DNA of 64,000 bases, from contig NZ_JBNFZM010000006.1 of NCBI RefSeq assembly GCF_051195235.1, positions 62,001-126,000 of the forward strand. The letters run 5' to 3'. This DNA is from Tateyamaria sp947503385 (lineage in GTDB: Bacteria > Pseudomonadota > Alphaproteobacteria > Rhodobacterales > Rhodobacteraceae). The notes beneath the pieces were generated by a model. That model was not told where the DNA came from and did not search any database. It saw nothing but the letters and a program-made list of their open reading frames with translations. Of this stretch, positions 17,957-27,159 are shown piece after piece; position 1 is the stretch's first letter; each line of letters begins with the position of its first letter. The translations under genes were made by a program, and so were the position numbers.

Positions 17957-19570
17957 CTAGGCATCCCTGATATGCGCGGGCATCGGCCTGCCGTCGCGGG
18001 CCAGATCGTCCTCATCCCAGTACGCGATGATGATGCCCGGCGGTTCGCGATTGTCTGTCATCCGCTCGATTGTTGCGGCGTCGCGTGTGGTGCGGTTGTG
18101 GTGTTGCCGCGCCCAGTCGAAATGCAGATCGCGCAGGCGCGCGACATGATCCGCATGGTCGGGGTCGGCGCCCAGATCGTGCAACTCGTCCGGGTCCGTT
18201 TCGAGGTCGAACAGCATGGGGCGCATCGTCTCGACGTGCACATATTTCCATCGTCCGTCAAAGACCATCACCATGCGCGCGTCGTTCTGATCCACGCCGA
18301 CTGCACGGCGGGCGTCGCGGGTGGCATAGTCGTATTCCGAGATGCAGTGATCGCGCCATTCGACATCCTGCCCGTGCAGGAGTGGTGTCAGCTCACGGCC
18401 TTCCATGACATGCGGCTGCGCCGTGCCACCAAAGAAATCAACAAAGGTCGGGGCGAGGTCGATCCCTTCGACCAATGCATCACTGACAGTGCCGCGCGTC
18501 GCGTCCGCCTGCGCCCGCGGGTCGTAGACAATCAGCGGAATGCGGGCGGAACAATCGTAGAAGAGGTCCTTTTCACCCAGATCATGGTCCCCCATGTTGT
18601 CGCCGTGATCCGAGCAGAATACGACCATCGTGTCGTCCATCCGCCCGCTGGTTTCGAGGTAATCAAACAGCCGCCCGAGGTTGTCGTCCAGTTCCTTGAT
18701 CAGCCCCATGTAAACAGGTGCAACGACGTCGCGCACGTCCTTGCGGGCAAAACTGCGGCAGATGCGCGTGTCGGCCCAAGCCTGCATCAAGGGGTGTTTA
18801 TGTTCGCCATCGCGCCGGTTCACCGGCGGCAAGTCCCCGGCGCTGTACATGTCGTTGTAGGGCGCGGGGGCGAGGTAGGGCCAATGCGGCTTGATATAGC
18901 TGAGGTGGCACAGCCACGGCGCATCGCCTTGCGCCTCGATATACTCGATGCCACGCGTGGTGAGCCATGCAGTTTCTGAGTGTTCCTTTGGCACCCGCGC
19001 GGGCAATGGTGCCGTTTCCAGCAGCCACCCGGATTTCAGCGACCCATCAGGAGCTTCCGCCGTGTTCGCCCACTCTTCCCACGGGTTGTCCCCATCCATG
19101 CCGTGCGATCGCAGATAGGCATCGTAGTCCGCGCCGTGCCGGTTGGGATAGTCGGAGTGGTTGGTGCCATCGTCCCGCACAAACACATCGAACCCGCATT
19201 CCGCGACACGCGCGCCAATCTCGGTGTCGGGTGACAGGCCCAGCCGGGCCATCCCCTCGCGATCCGGGGTCATGTGCGTCTTGCCCACCAGCCCACAGGT
19301 GACGCCCAGTGGACGCAGGTGATCGCCCAGCGTCGCTTCGCCCACGCGCAAGGGAAAGCCGTTCCACGTCGCGCCATGGCTGCGCACGTAGCGCCCGGTG
19401 TAAAAACTCATCCGGCTGGGCCCGCAAATGGGCGACTGCACGTAGGTCTTGTTGAACCGCACGCCACGGGCGGCCAGCCGGTCGAGGTTGGGCGTGTCGA
19501 TGTGGCTTGCACCGTAACAGCTCAGGTAATCCCAGCGCAGCTGGTCGGCCATGATCCACAGAACGTTCAT
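17957..19570 (-). CDS. Sulfatase-family hydrolase
   Basis: 537 residues of the alkaline phosphatase superfamily. Cys49-Gly-Pro-Ser-Arg53 matches the sulfatase CxPSR signature, where the cysteine becomes formylglycine. Metal ligands appear in the N-terminal IMADQLRWD and in FCSDHGDNMGDH. The N-terminal DQ rather than DD resembles phosphonate monoester hydrolases as well as arylsulfatases. No signal peptide is seen, so it acts in the cytoplasm. It lies 2 bp from the BKACE gene and 24 bp from the monooxygenase gene. Confidence 0.9.
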   Translation of the reverse strand: MNVLWIMADQLRWDYLSCYGASHIDTPNLDRLAARGVRFNKTYVQSPICGPSRMSFYTGRYVRSHGATWNGFPLRVGEATLGDHLRPLGVTCGLVGKTHMTPDREGMARLGLSPDTEIGARVAECGFDVFVRDDGTNHSDYPNRHGADYDAYLRSHGMDGDNPWEEWANTAEAPDGSLKSGWLLETAPLPARVPKEHSETAWLTTRGIEYIEAQGDAPWLCHLSYIKPHWPYLAPAPYNDMYSAGDLPPVNRRDGEHKHPLMQAWADTRICRSFARKDVRDVVAPVYMGLIKELDDNLGRLFDYLETSGRMDDTMVVFCSDHGDNMGDHDLGEKDLFYDCSARIPLIVYDPRAQADATRGTVSDALVEGIDLAPTFVDFFGGTAQPHVMEGRELTPLLHGQDVEWRDHCISEYDYATRDARRAVGVDQNDARMVMVFDGRWKYVHVETMRPMLFDLETDPDELHDLGADPDHADHVARLRDLHFDWARQHHNRTTRDAATIERMTDNREPPGIIIAYWDEDDLARDGRPMPAHIRDA

Positions 19571-19572
19571 CG

Positions 19573-20505
19573 TCAGAAGTTGACCCGGTCACCGCCCTTG
19601 AGGTCAAGGATTTCCCGCGCCTCATCCGGGGTGGCGACCTGAGACCCGAGGTCTTCGACGATGCGCTTGATCTTGGCCACCTGCTGGGCGTTGGACGTCG
19701 CCAGTTCTCCGCGCCGGATGAACAGGCTGTCTTCCATACCGACGCGTACGTTGCCGCCCATCTGGCTCGCTGTTGTGGCCAGCGGCATTTGTGCATTGCC
19801 TGCCCCCAGCACGGACCAGCGGTAATCGTCGCCAAAGAGCCGGTCTGCCGTGCGCTTCATGAAGATGAGGTTGTCGATGTCCGCCCCAATCCCGCCAAGG
19901 ATACCGAACACGAATTGCAGGAACACCGGTGCCTTGAACATGCCCGCATCCATGCAGAATTTCAGATTGTAGAGATGGCCGACATCGTAGCATTCATGCT
20001 CGAACTTGATACCCAGCGGCCCCAGCGTTTCCGCCGCCTGCCGGATATCGGCAAAGGTGTTGCGAAAGATGTTGGCCTCGGACCCTTCGATGTAAGCCTT
20101 TTCCCAGTCATGTTTGAAACTGTCATAGCGCCCCGCCAGCGGGTGAAAGGCAAAGTTGAGCGACCCCATGTTCAGCGAACACATCTCGGGCGCGAACCGT
20201 TCAGCGGCCTTGATCCGGTCGGCGATCAGCATAGTGGGCGCGCCGCCCGTGGTGATGTTGATCACGGCGTCGGTGGATTGCTTCACCCGGCCCAAGATCG
20301 GCGTGTAGTGATCGGGATCGACCGAAGGGCGTCCATCCTCAGGATCGCGCGTATGGATATGCAGGATCGACGCGCCCGCCTCTGCCGCCTCGATGGATTG
20401 GCGCGCAATCTCGTCCTGCGTGACCGGCAGGTGATCGGACATCGTGGGCGTGTGGATCGACCCGGTGACGGCGCAGGTGATAATCGTTTTGTTCTGTTTG
20501 GCCAT
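19573..20505 (-). CDS. BKACE-family 3-keto acid cleavage enzyme (DUF849)
   Basis: 310 residues from the ATG at 20505 (MAKQNKTIITCAVTGS). Motifs of the family are SIHTPTMSDHLPVT, LHIHTRDPEDG (zinc-binding HxH) and VRVGMEDSLFIRRGE. BKACE enzymes condense a beta-keto acid with acetyl-CoA to give acetoacetyl-CoA and a new CoA ester; substrates include 3-keto-5-aminohexanoate and dehydrocarnitine. With the hydroxyacyl-CoA-type dehydrogenase in the same operon it could form a hydroxy-to-keto-to-cleavage sequence. LivM ends 1 bp before the start. Confidence 0.92.
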   Translation of the reverse strand: MAKQNKTIITCAVTGSIHTPTMSDHLPVTQDEIARQSIEAAEAGASILHIHTRDPEDGRPSVDPDHYTPILGRVKQSTDAVINITTGGAPTMLIADRIKAAERFAPEMCSLNMGSLNFAFHPLAGRYDSFKHDWEKAYIEGSEANIFRNTFADIRQAAETLGPLGIKFEHECYDVGHLYNLKFCMDAGMFKAPVFLQFVFGILGGIGADIDNLIFMKRTADRLFGDDYRWSVLGAGNAQMPLATTASQMGGNVRVGMEDSLFIRRGELATSNAQQVAKIKRIVEDLGSQVATPDEAREILDLKGGDRVNF

Positions 20506-20506
20506 G

Positions 20507-21517
20507 TCAGTCGTCCTTTGTGCGTACACGGTAGCTGAGGGGGAACAGTTCCAGATCAAAGCGTTCGCGGATCAGCCCCCAGACGCCCTTGGGCGCCTTG
20601 AGCATCACGACGATGGCCACAGCACCCAGCACCATCAGGTAGATCGTTCCGAAATCCGCCAGCACTTCGCGCAGGGCAAAGAAGAGCAGCGTGCCGATGA
20701 TAGGCCCTTCGAGCGTGCCAATGCCGCCGATCACCACGATAAAGATCACAAAAGCCGTCCAATCGTTGACGGAAAAGGCGGCGTCGGGTGAGATGCGCAG
20801 CTTTTGCAGAAAGATCAGTCCGCCGATGATCGCGGTAAAGGCGGAGGTGACCACGTAAACTTCCAGCTTGGTCCGCCAGATGTCGATGCCAAGCCCGGAG
20901 GCGGCGACCTCGCTGTCCCGGATCGCGGTCAGGGCAAGCCCACGGCGCGAGCGGAGCAGCAGGTAGACCGCCAGCAGCACAGCCACCGCCGCACCCAGCG
21001 CCAGCCAATAGCTGGTCGCCTCGCGCGCGGCTTTCTTGGCACCCAGTTCCTTGACGATGGCGACAGGCAGCGATGTGCCCGACCCGCCACCAAGCGGCTG
21101 GATTTGCGCGAAACTCAGGCGGAACACCTCGGCCATGACCCAGGTGCCAATGGCGAAATAGGCCCCTTTGAGGCGGAACATCAGGGCGGCGACGGGGACC
21201 GAGATGATCGCGGCAAGCACCCCGCCCAGCAAGATGGCGACCACCGGGTTGAGCCCGCCAAAGATGCTGAGCGCAAAGAGCATGTAGCCGCCAAAGCCCA
21301 CATAGGCCTGTTGGCCCACCGACACGAGGCCAGCGTAACCCGCCATCAGGTTCCACAGGCACGCGAGAGAGAGATACAGGTAGATCTCGCCCATCAGGCG
21401 CAGATCGGCACGGCCCGCCCACCACGGTGCTGCGATCAACACAATCAGACCCACAAAGCCAATGATCATGGCCACGCGGCTGGCGCGGGTAGAGCGGCTG
21501 ACGGTCGGCCCGCTCAA
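20507..21517 (-). CDS. livM: LivM-type ABC permease
   Basis: 336 residues from a TTG start at 21517. TTG overlaps the LivH stop codon (TTGA) and GAGGG lies 7 bp upstream. The first internal ATG (21466) would remove little of the first helix. Eight to ten hydrophobic segments, with GYAGLVSVGQQAYVGFGGYMLFAL and GIGTLEGPIIGTLLFF typical of LivM. Forms the membrane channel with LivH for branched-chain or similar carboxylate import. Confidence 0.9.
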   Translation of the reverse strand: MSGPTVSRSTRASRVAMIIGFVGLIVLIAAPWWAGRADLRLMGEIYLYLSLACLWNLMAGYAGLVSVGQQAYVGFGGYMLFALSIFGGLNPVVAILLGGVLAAIISVPVAALMFRLKGAYFAIGTWVMAEVFRLSFAQIQPLGGGSGTSLPVAIVKELGAKKAAREATSYWLALGAAVAVLLAVYLLLRSRRGLALTAIRDSEVAASGLGIDIWRTKLEVYVVTSAFTAIIGGLIFLQKLRISPDAAFSVNDWTAFVIFIVVIGGIGTLEGPIIGTLLFFALREVLADFGTIYLMVLGAVAIVVMLKAPKGVWGLIRERFDLELFPLSYRVRTKDD

Positions 21518-22380
21518 TGCGCGACCCTCGGGAACAGGCCATTGGGACGCACGGCCAGAACGACGAGAAAGGCAATATGCCCGGCGAGGATCTGGAACCC
21601 CGGGTCGATCTTGGCCCCGATGGTCTGCGCGACCCCGAGGATCACACCCCCCGCAAGCGTGCCCCAAAGGTTGCCAAGCCCTCCGATGATCACCGCCTCG
21701 AACCCAAAGATCAAACGTCCCCCACCGATGGCGGGATCAAAGCTGGTCCGCATCCCCAAGAGCACCCCGGCAATGGCCACAACCGCCAGCGCCAGCGCCA
21801 TGGCGACGCCAAAGACATGCGCCTTGTTCAGTCCCATCAGTTGCGCGATGTCCTGATTGTCGCTCACCGCGCGGAACCCGCGGCCCAGCGCCGTGCGGTA
21901 GAACACGAACTGCAAGCCAGCAATCACAGCCACTGCGATGCCAAAGGTCACCAGCGGCAGCACACCAACCGTGATGCCCCCCAGATCAAGGCTCGCTGTA
22001 TCAATCGCCCCGCCCGACAGCTTGCGCGGATCGGCGGTGTAGGTCTCCAAAAGAGCGTTCTGAATGATGACGGACAAGCCAAAGGTGACCAGAAGCGGCG
22101 GCAGAATGTCCGGCCCAAGCGTTCGGTTCAGCACACCCCGTTGCAGCACATAGCCAATGCCAGCCATCACCGGCATGACGATCAGCAGCGCCACAAACGG
22201 ATGCACACCCAGCATCACCGTGGTGCTGAGGCCCAGATAGGCGGCAAGGATGATCAGGTCGCCATGGGCAATGTTGACCAGACGCATCACGCCAAAGATC
22301 AGCGACAGACCGGCGGCAAAAAGCGCGTAGAGCCCGCCCAGCAGCACGCCTTGGACGATGGCTCCGCTCCACTCGATCAT
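21514..22380 (-). CDS. livH: LivH-type ABC permease
   Basis: 288 residues, about eight hydrophobic segments. Signatures are GGLYALFAAGLSLIFGVMRLVNIAHGDL at the N-terminus and GGLGNLWGTLAGGVILG near the C-terminus. Start codon overlaps the LivF stop (ATGA). Partner of LivM in a hydrophobic amino acid transporter-type importer. Confidence 0.94.
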   Translation of the reverse strand: MIEWSGAIVQGVLLGGLYALFAAGLSLIFGVMRLVNIAHGDLIILAAYLGLSTTVMLGVHPFVALLIVMPVMAGIGYVLQRGVLNRTLGPDILPPLLVTFGLSVIIQNALLETYTADPRKLSGGAIDTASLDLGGITVGVLPLVTFGIAVAVIAGLQFVFYRTALGRGFRAVSDNQDIAQLMGLNKAHVFGVAMALALAVVAIAGVLLGMRTSFDPAIGGGRLIFGFEAVIIGGLGNLWGTLAGGVILGVAQTIGAKIDPGFQILAGHIAFLVVLAVRPNGLFPRVAH

Positions 22381-23084
22381 GCTTCCACCCCGAAATAGGC
22401 GGCCGTGATCTGGTCGTGTGTCACGTCGTCCGTGCGCCCCTCCAGCGCCACGCGCCCTTCCTGCAAACAGTAGACGCGCGACGAGACCGACAGCGCCTTG
22501 GTGATGTCCTGTTCCACGATCATCGCCGTCATCCCCTGCCCCACGATCCCCGGCAACGCCTCGTAAATCTGGCGGATGATCACCGGGGCGAGACCAAGGC
22601 TGATTTCGTCAAACAGGATCAGGTCCGGGTTCGCCATGAGCGCCCGGCCAATCGCCACCATCTGCTGTTGCCCGCCCGACAGCGAGGTCGAGGCCTGCGT
22701 GCGACGTTCCTGCAATATCGGGAACAGGTCATAGACCGCGCCCAGCGACCACGGCCCCTTTCGCCCCGTTTTGCCTCCGATCAGCAGGTTTTCCTCGACC
22801 GACAGCGACGGGAACAGTTGCCGCCCCTCGGGCACCAGCGCGATGCCAAGGGCTGCGACCTGATCCGCGCGCATCGCACCAATGGGCTGGCCGCGATAGT
22901 GCACCGCCTCCGCACGGTTCTTCAGCAGGCCAGAGATTGAGCGCATCAATGTCGTCTTGCCCGCTCCGTTTGCCCCGATGATAGCGATCACCTCGCCCTC
23001 GGACACCGACAGATCAAGGCCGTAAAGCGCTTGAAAGTCGCCGTAATGCGCATCCAGAGACGTAAGCGTCAGCAGGTCAGACAT
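22377..23084 (-). CDS. livF: LivF-type ABC ATPase
   Basis: 235 residues from the ATG at 23084. Walker A GANGAGKTT, signature LSGGQQQMVAIGRAL and Walker B LILFDE are intact. Start overlaps the end of livG by 8 bp. Energises the Liv-type importer. Confidence 0.95.
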   Translation of the reverse strand: MSDLLTLTSLDAHYGDFQALYGLDLSVSEGEVIAIIGANGAGKTTLMRSISGLLKNRAEAVHYRGQPIGAMRADQVAALGIALVPEGRQLFPSLSVEENLLIGGKTGRKGPWSLGAVYDLFPILQERRTQASTSLSGGQQQMVAIGRALMANPDLILFDEISLGLAPVIIRQIYEALPGIVGQGMTAMIVEQDITKALSVSSRVYCLQEGRVALEGRTDDVTHDQITAAYFGVEA

Positions 23085-23805
23085 CCGGGTCCACCCCCAG
23101 GTAGATCTCCTTGACCTCGGCGCTTTCCATGATCGGCTTCGGCGCGCCTTCGGCGATCTTTTTGCCAAAGTCGATAACGATCAGCCGTTCCACCACCGCC
23201 ATCAGCGCATGAACGACATGTTCGATCCAGATGATCGTAGTGCCGCCCGCGTGGATGTCCTTGATCGTTGCGATCAGGGATTGGCATTCGGCCTCGGTCA
23301 AGCCACCGGCGATCTCATCGAGCAGCAGCAGCTTGGGTTTGGCAGCCAGCGCGCGGGTCAGTTCCAGCCGCTTGCGCTCCAGCAGGGTCAGCGTGCCCGC
23401 CCGTGTGTTGGCGCGGGCCAAAAGACCCGTCTGATCCAGCACGTCCATGGCGTATTGCTCCGCCTCGTGCCCCGACAGCCCTGCCCCTTGTGTCGCCCCC
23501 ACCAGTGCGTTTTCAAACACGGTCATCCCGCCAAAGGGTTGCGGAATCTGGAACGACCGCGCGATGCCCATCTTGCACCGCGCAGCCGCAGAGCTTGCCG
23601 TGATGTCCGCCCCGTCAAAGGTGATCCGCCCGCCCGAAGGCTTCAGCGCGCCGGTGATCAGGTTGAACAGTGACGTCTTGCCCGCCCCGTTGGGGCCGAG
23701 GATGCCCACGGCCTCACCCGACGCGACATCAAATGACGTCGCATCGGCCACGACCACGGCCCCAAAGGACTTTTGCAGCCCCGAAACGGACAAGAGTGCC
23801 GACAT
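23077..23805 (-). CDS. livG: LivG-type ABC ATPase
   Basis: 242 residues. Walker A GPNGAGKTS, a LLERKRLELTRAL signature region (the LivG form of the ABC signature) and Walker B LLLLDE. It starts 6 bp after the substrate-binding protein gene. Works with LivF as the ATPase pair. Confidence 0.94.
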   Translation of the reverse strand: MSALLSVSGLQKSFGAVVVADATSFDVASGEAVGILGPNGAGKTSLFNLITGALKPSGGRITFDGADITASSAAARCKMGIARSFQIPQPFGGMTVFENALVGATQGAGLSGHEAEQYAMDVLDQTGLLARANTRAGTLTLLERKRLELTRALAAKPKLLLLDEIAGGLTEAECQSLIATIKDIHAGGTTIIWIEHVVHALMAVVERLIVIDFGKKIAEGAPKPIMESAEVKEIYLGVDPDV

Positions 23806-23811
23806 CCGTGC

Positions 23812-25080
23812 TTAGCCAAGCAACTGCAATTCGCCGCCGACCGGAATCTCCGGCGCGTGCGCGTTGTTGGTGATCACGAGTTCAACCCCGTCACCCGCCT
23901 TCTGCCATTGGCCCGAGACCAGCGGCGTCTTGGACACGTTGGGCACCGGTCCATTGGACCAGTTCACGCCGCCCACAATGGTGGAGATGTTCGTGCCCCC
24001 GATGGCTGCCGCAATTGCGTCGGCATCGTCGAGGTCCTCGGCACGGGCAATGACATCCGCGACCACTTCGAACAGTGCGTGCTTGAACCCAATGGGTTGC
24101 GTCCACGGACGGCCCGTTGCGGTGGAATACCCGCCAGCCAGATCGCCCGCCGATGTGCCCGTCAGGGACGAGCTGAACGGATGGTTCGGCGACCACCAGA
24201 TTTCGGAGGTGAGGCCGATGCCACGATCCCCAAGTGCTTCGATGGCCGACGGGAACAGCAGCGCTTTGCCAATGGTTGCAACCTTGGGATTGAACCCCTG
24301 TTGCGCGGCCTGCGCCCAAAAGGTGCCAAAGTCGGGCGGGATCATCACACCGGTCACAATCTCGCAGCCTGCGTCCTTGAACGCACTGATATAGTTCGAA
24401 AAATCATCTGACAGCGGTTGGTAGCGCCCCGGATCGGTCAGCTCAAACCCTTGGGCGGCAAGCGCGGGCGGCAGTCCCAGCTTCGCATCCCCCCATGCGT
24501 TGCCATCGGCGTCGTTCGGGAACAGCCCGCCGACCTTCTTGGCCACGCCGCTGCCGTTCCAGAGACCGGTGAAGTTCGCGATCACGTCCTCTAGGCCCCA
24601 GAAGAAGTGGTAGGTATAGGCGAAGCCTTCGGCCGGATTGCCGCCACGACCAAAGAAATAGGGCTGCCATGGCGCGTCCGTGGTGATGCAGGGGATCTCG
24701 TTGATCTCGGCCTGATCGGCCACCGGGTTCGTGGTGTCGGGCGTTGCGGCGGCGGTGATGATATCCACCTCGTCCGAAAGGATCAGTTCGGCGGCCACCT
24801 CGGCGGCACGGTTGGGGTTGGACTGGCTGTCCTTCTTGATGATTTCGATGTTGTAGGACTTGCCGTTGTTGGTCACGCCACCCGCGAAATGCGCGCGCAA
24901 CCCTTCGAGGATGTAGTCATCGGCCTCGGCAAAGCCCGCCAGCGGCCCGGTCGACGGCGTAACAAACCCCACCCGGATCGTCGGCGACTGCGCATAGGCG
25001 CGGGTCGATCGAAGAATGGCCGGTGCGGCCACGCCGGCGGCCAAGGCCCCCATGAACTGGCGTCTGGACGTGTTTTTCAT
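23812..25080 (-). CDS. Liv-type periplasmic substrate-binding protein
   Basis: 422 residues from the ATG at 25080, with GGGAGG 7 bp upstream. An N-terminal Tat-like signal (SRRQFMGALAAGVAAPAIL, ending near AYAQ) is followed by a type 1 periplasmic binding protein fold (IRVGFVTPSTGPLAGFAEADDY). It captures the substrate for LivHMGF. Proteins of this subgroup often bind aromatic or other organic acids, not leucine, so ligand identity is open. Confidence 0.9.
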   Translation of the reverse strand: MKNTSRRQFMGALAAGVAAPAILRSTRAYAQSPTIRVGFVTPSTGPLAGFAEADDYILEGLRAHFAGGVTNNGKSYNIEIIKKDSQSNPNRAAEVAAELILSDEVDIITAAATPDTTNPVADQAEINEIPCITTDAPWQPYFFGRGGNPAEGFAYTYHFFWGLEDVIANFTGLWNGSGVAKKVGGLFPNDADGNAWGDAKLGLPPALAAQGFELTDPGRYQPLSDDFSNYISAFKDAGCEIVTGVMIPPDFGTFWAQAAQQGFNPKVATIGKALLFPSAIEALGDRGIGLTSEIWWSPNHPFSSSLTGTSAGDLAGGYSTATGRPWTQPIGFKHALFEVVADVIARAEDLDDADAIAAAIGGTNISTIVGGVNWSNGPVPNVSKTPLVSGQWQKAGDGVELVITNNAHAPEIPVGGELQLLG

Positions 25081-25105
25081 GTTTTTTCCTCCCAATATGT
25101 CCGGA

Positions 25106-26023
25106 TCAGTCGGGCAGTATCGCCTCTAGTTTCCTCAGATGATCCGCGACTTTCTGTTTTGTGGCGTCGAGATCGCCACGCTCCCACTCCCTAAACCCTG
25201 CGCCTGCGGCCATGCCGGTGCGCCCCGCATCTCGCAACTGCTGCAACAACGGGGACGGCGACGGGCTGGCCTCAAGGTCAAACAATACCTGCGCATGGAT
25301 GTCCTGTGTCAACTCCAGCCCCACGAGGTCCGCATTTTCGAGCGGACCAAGCACCGCAAGACGGCGGCCAAAGCTGGTCTTGACCACGTCATCCACGGCC
25401 TGTGCCGTGCAGATGCCGTTCTCCACCAGACTGATCGCCTCGCGCCAGAGCGCGTGTTGCAACCGGTTGCCGATAAACCCCGGCACGTCCTTTTCGACCA
25501 TCACGGGCGTTTTGCCCGCACCAGCGAGCAAGTCGTGCATGGTTTCGGCATGGGACGGGTTGGTCCACTCGGTCTTGACCACCTCGACCAGCGGGATCAT
25601 GTGCGGCGGGTTCCACCAATGGGTGCCCAGCGCGCGGTGACGTGTGTTCAATCCGCCCATGATCTGCGTGATCGGGATAACAGATGTGTTGGAGGCGAGA
25701 ATTGCCGTATCCGGCGCGTGCGCCTCGACTTCGGCAAAGATGGCCTGTTTCAACGTGAGTTTCTCGGGTGCGGCCTCGAACACCACATCGGCGTCCACTA
25801 CGGCTTCTGCCAGCGACGGCGTCACCGTGACGTTGGCACAGGCAGCCGCAATCTCGGGCGGTGCCGCACCCAACAGCGCAAGGCTTTGCGCGATGCGGTC
25901 CAGCGCCGTGGCGCGCATGTCGTCGACCGGGTCACTGATGATCACCGCATGGCCCGCCCGCGCAAAGGTCAGTGCGATGCCGTGACCCATCAGTCCCGCG
26001 CCTATGACAGCAACGCGGCTCAT
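25106..26023 (-). CDS. 3-hydroxyacyl-CoA dehydrogenase-family NAD enzyme
   Basis: 305 residues. Rossmann motif GAGLMGHGIA at the N-terminus, catalytic-region motifs ASNTSVIPIT, GTHWWNPPHMIPLVEVV and VPGFIGNRLQHALWREAISLVENG. Family members oxidise 3-hydroxyacyl-CoA, L-gulonate or L-carnitine. The lack of a CoA-lyase domain and the BKACE neighbour make a free 3-hydroxy acid a reasonable substrate. Start overlaps the SDR stop. Confidence 0.9.
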   Translation of the reverse strand: MSRVAVIGAGLMGHGIALTFARAGHAVIISDPVDDMRATALDRIAQSLALLGAAPPEIAAACANVTVTPSLAEAVVDADVVFEAAPEKLTLKQAIFAEVEAHAPDTAILASNTSVIPITQIMGGLNTRHRALGTHWWNPPHMIPLVEVVKTEWTNPSHAETMHDLLAGAGKTPVMVEKDVPGFIGNRLQHALWREAISLVENGICTAQAVDDVVKTSFGRRLAVLGPLENADLVGLELTQDIHAQVLFDLEASPSPSPLLQQLRDAGRTGMAAGAGFREWERGDLDATKQKVADHLRKLEAILPD

Positions 26024-26805
26024 CCGGCGGTGTATCCGCCATCGGCATAGAGGATGTGACCGGTGTAAAAATCGCTGGCCCGCGACGACAGGAACAACAG
26101 AGGCCCGGCAAGGTCTTCGGGTTCACCCAGACGACCTTTGGGCACGCGGGTCAGGAACCCGCCACGCACCGCCTTGGCCTCCTGCGTATCCTCGAACATC
26201 CACGCGGTCAGGGGCGAGCGAAACACCGTGGGCGCAATCGCGTTCACGGTGATCCCCGTCGGCCCCAACTCGCAGCCCAACGCTTTGGTGATCCCGTCCA
26301 CGGCGGCCTTGGACGCGCAATAGGCGGTGTAGCCCGCCGGGTGGCCCAGCAAACCGCGGGCCGAGGACATGAGGACAATCTTGCCACCCTCCCCCTGCGC
26401 CTGCATCTGTGTGGTCGCGGCACGCGCCATCAGCCAGCTTTGTGTGACATTGGCATCCATGACGTCGGTGAATGTCTCGGGCTCCATCGCGTCGATCTTG
26501 GCCACCTTGTTCATACCTGAGGCCACCACAAGGATATCAAGCCGGCCAAATGCCGCGACGGCCTGCGCGACCATCTCCGCGCACGCGGCTTCGCTGTCGG
26601 GGCGGGCGTTGATCTGATGCGTTTCGCCTTTGCATCTGTTGGCGACCTCGGCCAAAGCAGTCGCGTTTCCTGCCGCCAACACGACCTTGCACCCGGCCCC
26701 CGACAGGCATTCTGCGGCCACTGCGCCAAATGCGCCGGACGCGCCGGTGATCAGCGCCACCTTGCCTGTCACATCAAAGAAAGAAAGCGGATCAGACAGG
26801 CTCAT
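26020..26805 (-). CDS. Short-chain dehydrogenase/reductase
   Basis: 261 residues from the ATG at 26805, which overlaps the cupin stop (ATGA). Cofactor motif TGASGAFG, NNAG-equivalent VVASGMN and the catalytic YCASK (Tyr-x-x-x-Lys). NAD(P)-dependent oxidoreductase; the atypical VASG in place of NNAG is worth noting. Substrate unknown. Confidence 0.92.
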   Translation of the reverse strand: MSLSDPLSFFDVTGKVALITGASGAFGAVAAECLSGAGCKVVLAAGNATALAEVANRCKGETHQINARPDSEAACAEMVAQAVAAFGRLDILVVASGMNKVAKIDAMEPETFTDVMDANVTQSWLMARAATTQMQAQGEGGKIVLMSSARGLLGHPAGYTAYCASKAAVDGITKALGCELGPTGITVNAIAPTVFRSPLTAWMFEDTQEAKAVRGGFLTRVPKGRLGEPEDLAGPLLFLSSRASDFYTGHILYADGGYTAG

Positions 26806-27155
26806 GTCGGGCGCCCTCCTTCTGGGTATGGGATCACGACCAGCATCTTGCAGACGTGGTTGCTGCGGTTCTCGATGCGGCGCACCTGCCCCGGCGGCAC
26901 GGTGCAACTGTCCATGGCGCGCAATACGTCCGTCTGCCCATCCCATTCGATCGTCATCTCGCCGTCGAGCACCACATAGACTTTTTCAAAGGGCGTGCTG
27001 TCCGGCCCCGCCCCGCCGCCGGGCAGAAACTGGCTGAACCCGACCCACTGGTTTTCCGGGCCGCCGTCCTCGAACCCCTGCAACCGCAGCCCCGTGACAC
27101 CCCAATGGTTCGGGGCCTCGTAGGTTTCAGCATCTTCGAACCGCTTGATCCGCAT
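26802..27155 (-). CDS. Cupin-domain protein
   Basis: 117 residues, one cupin barrel (about residues 35-108: FEKVYVVLDGEMTIEW then CTVPPGQVRRIENRSNHVCKMLVVI). The usual HxH metal ligands of the first motif are partly replaced, so it may bind a ligand, not catalyse. Lies 4 bp after the cyclase gene. Confidence 0.85.
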   Translation of the reverse strand: MRIKRFEDAETYEAPNHWGVTGLRLQGFEDGGPENQWVGFSQFLPGGGAGPDSTPFEKVYVVLDGEMTIEWDGQTDVLRAMDSCTVPPGQVRRIENRSNHVCKMLVVIPYPEGGRPT

Positions 27156-27159
27156 CGGC